A stretch of DNA of 64,000 nt from assembly GCA_043497085.1 (NCBI GenBank), contig JBIEKI010000017.1; one strand, 5' to 3'. Below, in pieces: positions 60,240 through 64,000 of the stretch (the first letter of the stretch is position 1; every line of letters starts with the position of its first letter). The stretch comes from Thalassobacillus sp043497085. GTDB lineage: Bacteria; Bacillota; Bacilli; Bacillales; Halobacillaceae. The translations under genes and the position numbers were made by a program. Under the pieces are notes generated by a model. That model was not told the origin of the DNA. It saw only the letters and a list, made by a program, of their open reading frames with translations, and ran no database searches.

Positions 60240-60480
60240 CTGTCCTTGCTTTCAACTTTATTAAACAGATATTGCTTAAAATTATAGATATCAAAAATGT
60301 GGAGACTAGTGTTGTACTAAGTCCCTACTGAAATTTAAAGATGAAGGAGGAGGTCATCAAATGACATACTTTATGGCATACTATAGCTAATAAATTATTA
60401 TATTTCTTTACAAAATACGTAGGAACCTTAATAGTAAAAGTAGAATAATACTCTTATTTTGGATGTTATTTTGCTTTATT

Positions 60481-60512
60481 TAGTTAGGTGAATCCATGGG
60501 CGGCATGATGTA
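60481..60512 (+). repeat. 32-bp direct repeat, copy 1 (att-like)
   Basis: Shares 27 of 32 positions with 63589-63620: TTAGG, GAA, ATGGGC and GCATGATGTA are conserved. Read in frame it ends ATG-GGC-GGC-ATG-ATG-TAA (Met-Gly-Gly-Met-Met-stop), the usual C-terminus of GroEL. Confidence 0.6.
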
Positions 60513-60596
60513 AGCTGTCCTAAACCCTTTGCTATACAAGGATTTGAAACCCTAAAATTGAATATTGACTGGATTTTTGATATCTAAGTCTCAATC

Positions 60597-60637
60597 TAAA
60601 AGCCTCTCAGAAGTCTAATATACTTTGAGAGGCTTTT
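60597..60637 (+). terminator. Terminator
   Basis: AAAAGCCTCTCA pairs with TGAGAGGCTTTT across 16 bases, followed by a T. Confidence 0.85.
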
Positions 60638-60704
60638 TACTTCTTCATATGAATTTTGTTATGGGATAATAAAAATCCAATTTTATTTATGGGAGGATAA
60701 TTTT

Positions 60705-61970
60705 ATCGAATACAAATTTAACCCTACAGACGTAATATATTCAGGAAAGATCACTTTAACGAGAAAAGATTCGTATATTATCTTAGAAGGTACAATCACA
60801 AACTTGTTCTCTTACAAATATAGGATCAAAGTAGAAGGCGAAATTATTGAGAAAAGTAACAAGATAGGCCCTTTTGACGAATTGTTAGGGGATTACAATA
60901 TTGAAGCTGACAACTTGTATGGTAAGATATTGGTTTACAAGACAACTGGGGATATAATGTTTGGACAAATCACCAAAGAACTTACTACTTGTCTAAATGA
61001 TATAAATAAGTTGAATTTTGAACTTGTTAACCTTAGAGAAATTGGGAGTGAAGTAATTCATACTGAAAATACTTCATATAGAGGTTTTTCTTATTTAGAG
61101 TTAAATGGTTGGGTAATTGAATTACGATTGAAGAATTCATATAAAAAGTTGTATGAAGAGTTGAAAGAATATGGGGGATTTGCTCAAACTCATGAAGGAA
61201 CGGTTTATCGGAAAGATAAAAGTTCCTTTGATTTTATGGAAGTGAGAGCTACTATGGAGGAACTATTCTCTTATCTTTCGTTTACTTGCGGTAGAAGGAT
61301 TTATCCGTCTTATTATAAGGGAGATAAGAACGGCAATACAGTTTATCAAAGGTATGAAGCAAGGTTAATCGACCAATGGAGTACTCCACATACCTGGTAC
61401 CCAAAAATTGAAAAAGAAATATACCAAGATTTATTTGAGGGTTATTATTCATTATGGCAGCACGAGGTTTGGAAGCCGTCTAAAAATATTTTATTAGGAA
61501 CTTATTTAGAGTGCTTTTCACAAGTGACTCTTGAAAATCGTATTTCTTCGATTCAAATTGCGTTGGAACTAATTACACGTGTTTATTTAGTAAATTATAA
61601 GTGTGTAATATCTAATAGAAAATTCAAAAAAATGGATACAAAGGAGCGATTTAAACTTCTTTGTACCAATATGGAAATCTCTTTAGAGCATCCTATAGAA
61701 TTTTTAGAAAGGCGCAACGGAAATTTCAATGACCCAATTAGCTTTTTTGTGGATATCAGAAACTCCTTAGTTCATTCCAAGAAAAAGATAGAGCTATCCC
61801 ATAATAACCTGGTTAGTGCATATTATATTGGTTTATGGTTATTAGAACTTTGCTTTTTGAGGCTGTTTAATTATTATGGGAAATATAAAAACAGATTATC
61901 AAAAAGTAATTGGGAAGGCGACGTTGATTTAGGAGGCTGTTATTATTTAGTTCCATGGCACAACCATTAA
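60705..61970 (+). CDS. ApeA-like HEPN abortive infection protein
   Basis: Recognisable N-terminal sequence (FNPTDVIYSGKITLTRKDSY) begins well before the first usual start codon (TTG 60804). A GGGAGG ribosome site (60691-60696) is eight bases before an ATC at 60705, where translation would be expected, so the protein may use a non-canonical start or have lost its ATG. From there it has 421 residues: an ApeA-type N-terminal beta domain and a C-terminal HEPN domain with DIRNSLVHSKK (R352 to H357, the R-x4-H RNase motif). ApeA proteins cleave RNA on phage infection and stop growth. Confidence 0.65.
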   Translation: MEYKFNPTDVIYSGKITLTRKDSYIILEGTITNLFSYKYRIKVEGEIIEKSNKIGPFDELLGDYNIEADNLYGKILVYKTTGDIMFGQITKELTTCLNDINKLNFELVNLREIGSEVIHTENTSYRGFSYLELNGWVIELRLKNSYKKLYEELKEYGGFAQTHEGTVYRKDKSSFDFMEVRATMEELFSYLSFTCGRRIYPSYYKGDKNGNTVYQRYEARLIDQWSTPHTWYPKIEKEIYQDLFEGYYSLWQHEVWKPSKNILLGTYLECFSQVTLENRISSIQIALELITRVYLVNYKCVISNRKFKKMDTKERFKLLCTNMEISLEHPIEFLERRNGNFNDPISFFVDIRNSLVHSKKKIELSHNNLVSAYYIGLWLLELCFLRLFNYYGKYKNRLSKSNWEGDVDLGGCYYLVPWHNH

Positions 61971-62260
61971 ATATTATTACTACGATTATGCTATGCAGGT
62001 TTACACTAAATAAACTATTAAACCTGAATAAATAAACCACTTTTGCCCTGTGAATTGGGGTTAAATTTCTTAATAAATTCTAATTTTGAGCTTAGTCTAG
62101 TGCACCCTTCATAAGATCACTGTGTGCTTGATGGGAGACAAGGAATAGCAAGAGTAACTGTTGTGGTAGAGCATGAATTTACCATAATTGAGACATCTAA
62201 GGGAAAAACTGCTAAAATCAAATGTGAAGAAGGTGAATTGTTTTAGGAAGGTGTGCTCGT
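61971..62260. other. Intergenic region with possible short gene remnant
   Basis: A 40-codon frame at 62124-62246 (GIARVTVVVEHEFTIIETSK) with GTG start but no ribosome site may be a remnant. Nothing else was recognised. Confidence 0.3.
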
Positions 62261-63022
62261 ATGAATGAAATAAAAAATATAATGGAAATTATACCTATTC
62301 CCTCATATTTTGTAATGGTCATAGTAATTATATTTAAATCTGCACCAATTTCTACTTTGACGGCTGATCCTCTAGAAGAAAAACTGTATTCGAAAGAAAA
62401 AAGGTCTGTCTTAAGTATACTTAAACATTCTTTCTTCACATTTATATGGTTTATGTTATTTTACGGTTTAGCTAGTAGTATTAAAATCTATCTTTGGGTA
62501 GCGATAATTAGTATGGTTCTGCTATTAGGTTTGTTTATTTATCTTATTTCTACGGAAATAAAACCGGCACTAAAAGATAGGTATAGGCTCAACGTTTTTT
62601 TAGTAGCGTTATCAGTACTATTATTAGCGGTGAGTTTCCTTTTTTTCATTCCTCCAATAGATATCGAGAATGATAGTAACCTAAGTATTTTGAATTCCCT
62701 AGCTTATTGTCTGACATTTGGTTTGGTTATGCCTATTCTGTTGAAACCAGGAGCTCTCTTAATTAAATGGTCAACAATTAAAGCTTTTTATTTTAAAGAA
62801 GTATGCCCTGAAACAGAAAAGGAATGGGTTTGGTATATACATTACCCAATTAATAAAGAATTTGTTCTGATTGGTAATGAAAAATATCCGATAAGTTCTG
62901 AAATAAAAAAAATTATCTCCAAAGAAAAGTTAATGGATCAAATCATTTATTCAATAGATATTGATTCAAAAGACAATGGTGCAAAAGATACTGACTCATC
63001 GGAAAAAAATTGGCCGAGATAG
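62261..63022 (+). CDS. Four-helix membrane protein of unknown function
   Basis: 253 residues. About five hydrophobic segments (IPSYFVMVIVIIFKSA, FFTFIWFMLFYGLA, YLWVAIISMVLLLGLFIYLI, LNVFLVALSVLLLAVSFLFFI and a later one) are followed by a cytosolic tail (KEWVWYIHYPINKEFVLIGNEKYPISSE). GGAAGGTG precedes the ATG. It lies in the same repeat-flanked cassette as the ApeA-like gene and may be its partner or an independent defence gene. No family recognised. Confidence 0.6.
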   Translation: MNEIKNIMEIIPIPSYFVMVIVIIFKSAPISTLTADPLEEKLYSKEKRSVLSILKHSFFTFIWFMLFYGLASSIKIYLWVAIISMVLLLGLFIYLISTEIKPALKDRYRLNVFLVALSVLLLAVSFLFFIPPIDIENDSNLSILNSLAYCLTFGLVMPILLKPGALLIKWSTIKAFYFKEVCPETEKEWVWYIHYPINKEFVLIGNEKYPISSEIKKIISKEKLMDQIIYSIDIDSKDNGAKDTDSSEKNWPR

Positions 63023-63145
63023 GGAAGCCTGAGGACGCAAATTGAGAGCTTTACGTTCTTGGTTTGTGTTCTCTTTTTATTTGTCTAAGGAGGAAATAAG
63101 CAAAATTATATTATTCAGTGGAAAAGTAATATATAGAAAGGATAA

Positions 63146-63502
63146 ATGGTCAGAAGCGAGGAATTTATCGCTCGGAGAAGATATATGGTTAGCTTAATGG
63201 AAGGGGCGAGATTAAAGATGAACAAAAAACAGGTTGAGAATGTATTGCGTGATTACAACTGGATGATCAACGAGATTAAGAGACAAAGAAAATTGCTTGA
63301 GGGTGCAGGTACCAATCTTGTAGCTCAGTCTGGAATCGAATCGACTCTTCCAAAAGCTAAAGGGGAGATAGGAGATCCAGTAGCTCGTGAGGTAATCCGT
63401 CGAGATAAGAAACATACTTGGATTTTTAAGCTTGAGAGAAAAGTTCTATACATCCAGGAGCGAATGTTGTTATTGAAGAGGAAAGAGAGAAGGCTGTCCT
63501 GA
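63146..63502 (+). CDS. ArpU/RinA-like phage-type regulator, C-terminally short
   Basis: 118 residues. NVLRDYNWMINEIKRQRKLL, VAQSGIESTLPKAKGEIGDPVAREVIRR and VLYIQERMLLLKRKERRLS match the N-terminal two thirds of ArpU/RinA-type transcription factors of phages and phage-inducible islands. The sigma-like helix-turn-helix that should follow is absent, so the gene looks truncated by an early stop. GAAAGG precedes the ATG. Confidence 0.55.
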   Translation: MVRSEEFIARRRYMVSLMEGARLKMNKKQVENVLRDYNWMINEIKRQRKLLEGAGTNLVAQSGIESTLPKAKGEIGDPVAREVIRRDKKHTWIFKLERKVLYIQERMLLLKRKERRLS

Positions 63503-63545
63503 GAATATATTTCATTATTTTGGATAATCATTAAAATGGAATAAA

Positions 63546-63580
63546 AGCCGCTAATACTCAACTAAATTAGTGGCTATTTT
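63546..63580 (+). terminator. Terminator
   Basis: AGCCGCTAAT pairs with ATTAGTGGCT (one G-U pair) across ten bases, followed by ATTTT. Confidence 0.7.
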
Positions 63581-63588
63581 AACTAATT

Positions 63589-63620
63589 TACTTAGGCGAA
63601 ACTATGGGCAGCATGATGTA
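63589..63620 (+). repeat. 32-bp direct repeat, copy 2 (att-like)
   Basis: Second copy of the repeat at 60481-60512, 3.1 kb away in the same orientation, with five substitutions. In frame it reads Met-Gly-Ser-Met-Met then continues four codons. Confidence 0.6.
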
Positions 63621-63740
63621 TAAGGAATAATCCTATTACATTAATGGCTCCTATACTGTAGACCGGATATGGTATTGCCTGAGAACATCGTATTAAAGTG
63701 AAACATAGATTTGCTACTTGTTAATATCATATATATCTTT

Positions 63741-63774
63741 GGGGCAGAATTTCATTATTTAAGCCCCATTTTTA
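63741..63774 (+). terminator. Terminator
   Basis: GGGGC pairs with GCCCC across 17 bases, followed by ATTTTTAT. Confidence 0.6.
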
Positions 63775-63840
63775 TTTGTAACCATCCACGTCCTGTTTCT
63801 TCCATATGCACTCCAACAGCCTTCTTGGTTGTTGGTTTTT

Positions 63841-63874
63841 TTGTTGCCGAATTGTTGCCCAAATTAGGCAACAA
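63841..63874. repeat. 11-bp units, integrase arm-site type (right)
   Basis: TTGTTGCCGAA (63841) and TTGTTGCCCAA (63852) in tandem, then an inverted GGCAACAA (63867-63874). Same unit and period as at 26931-26966. Confidence 0.5.
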
Positions 63875-63962
63875 GCCTCCTTTTTAATCCTAAAAGAACC
63901 TAAAGCTATCTAATTTAAGTCTACAAACTTGCCATTTCATCGCATTTTACATAAAATGAAAA

Positions 63963-63968
63963 TATAAT
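63963..63968 (+). promoter_or_regulatory. Probable -10 of riboflavin-gene transcript
   Basis: TATAAT, about 15 bases before the riboswitch; the -35 is not obvious. Confidence 0.45.
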
Positions 63969-63980
63969 ATCATAACGATT

Positions 63981-64000
63981 CCATCTTCGGGGCAGGGTGA
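63981..64000 (+). ncRNA. FMN riboswitch (RFN element), 5' part only
   Basis: ATCTTCGGGGCAGGGTGA at the right edge is the highly conserved 5' strand of the FMN aptamer, which continues outside the window. A riboflavin synthesis or uptake gene should follow. Confidence 0.85.

Larger units (their letters stand above)
60240..60704. other. Noncoding region with att-like repeat
   Basis: Contains a 9-codon frame at 60361-60390 with an excellent ribosome site (AAGGAGG), the first copy of the 32-bp repeat (60481-60512) and a terminator (60597-60637). Otherwise no gene was recognised. Confidence 0.5.
26931..63874. mobile_element. Conjugative element region with copper and defence cargo (boundaries approximate)
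   Basis: Bounded by related TTGTTGCC 11-bp repeats. Contains repressor/excisionase-like control genes, a replication-type protein, a type IV secretion operon, oriT and relaxase, antirestriction genes and anti-phage cargo. No integrase or transposase gene lies inside. It may be an ICE that lost its integrase, an integrated plasmid, or several stacked elements. Confidence 0.6.
63621..63962. other. Right junction region
   Basis: No gene. Holds a terminator (63741-63774) and the right-hand TTGTTGCC repeats (63841-63874). Beyond about 63,900 the sequence leads into the FMN riboswitch promoter. Confidence 0.5.

Overview
The window looks like part of the chromosome of an aerobic, endospore-forming Bacillaceae species. 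It carries genes for SpoIIP and a CotF-like coat protein, Gram-positive Shine-Dalgarno sequences, Lgt and lipobox lipoproteins, and Firmicute-type conjugation genes. Genus cannot be fixed from the sequence. It falls into three blocks: a metal-handling region (1-26.8 kb), a conjugative element with its own copper operon (about 27-51.8 kb), and a visibly AT-richer anti-phage cargo region (about 51.8-63.6 kb). The last bases are the 5' part of an FMN riboswitch, so ordinary chromosomal sequence resumes there.

Block 1 is an extracytoplasmic copper and redox module. It has a His-rich CopB-type P-ATPase, two Csp-like Cys-rich four-helix proteins, two multicopper oxidases, a membrane cupredoxin, two beta-propeller lipoproteins, a methyltransferase, a CcdA-like membrane protein, a ResA-CcdA thiol pair, a DUF4396 protein, its own Lgt and a histidine kinase/response regulator pair. 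Eight promoters in this block share one layout not seen elsewhere in the window: two 11-bp direct repeats (idealised TGCACAATTTC then TGCATAAATTC), exactly four bases, then a -10 hexamer. They precede the cupredoxin, both oxidases, the lipoprotein-methyltransferase unit, the CcdA-like/kinase/regulator operon, lgt, a Met-rich secreted protein and resA-ccdA. The simplest reading is that the local OmpR-type regulator controls them and itself.

At 27.08-27.17 kb lies a 3' fragment of tRNA-Val(GAC) with its terminator, the expected displaced end of a tRNA-integrated island to the left. Then come copY-copA-glutaredoxin with two exact cop boxes, and a conjugative element: a repressor with GGAC-N5-GTCC operators, HTH and excisionase-like proteins, a DnaD-like protein, a strongly structured 430-bp noncoding segment, a type IV secretion operon (VirB2, VirD4, VirB6, VirB3, VirB4, VirB1 and VirB8-like), a candidate oriT, a MOB_L-type relaxase, an ArdC-like antirestriction protein and a toprim protein. 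No integrase is present.

Block 3 holds an AbiTii-like gene broken by a one-base frameshift and coupled to a small membrane protein sharing its terminal motif, several unrecognised membrane proteins, and a Hachiman system (hamA-hamB) whose hamB has one in-frame stop codon. A sensor-like membrane protein with small partners follows. Finally a 3.1-kb cassette with an ApeA-like HEPN protein is flanked by 32-bp direct repeats that resemble a groEL 3' end. The defence cargo therefore looks layered by successive insertions and partly decayed.
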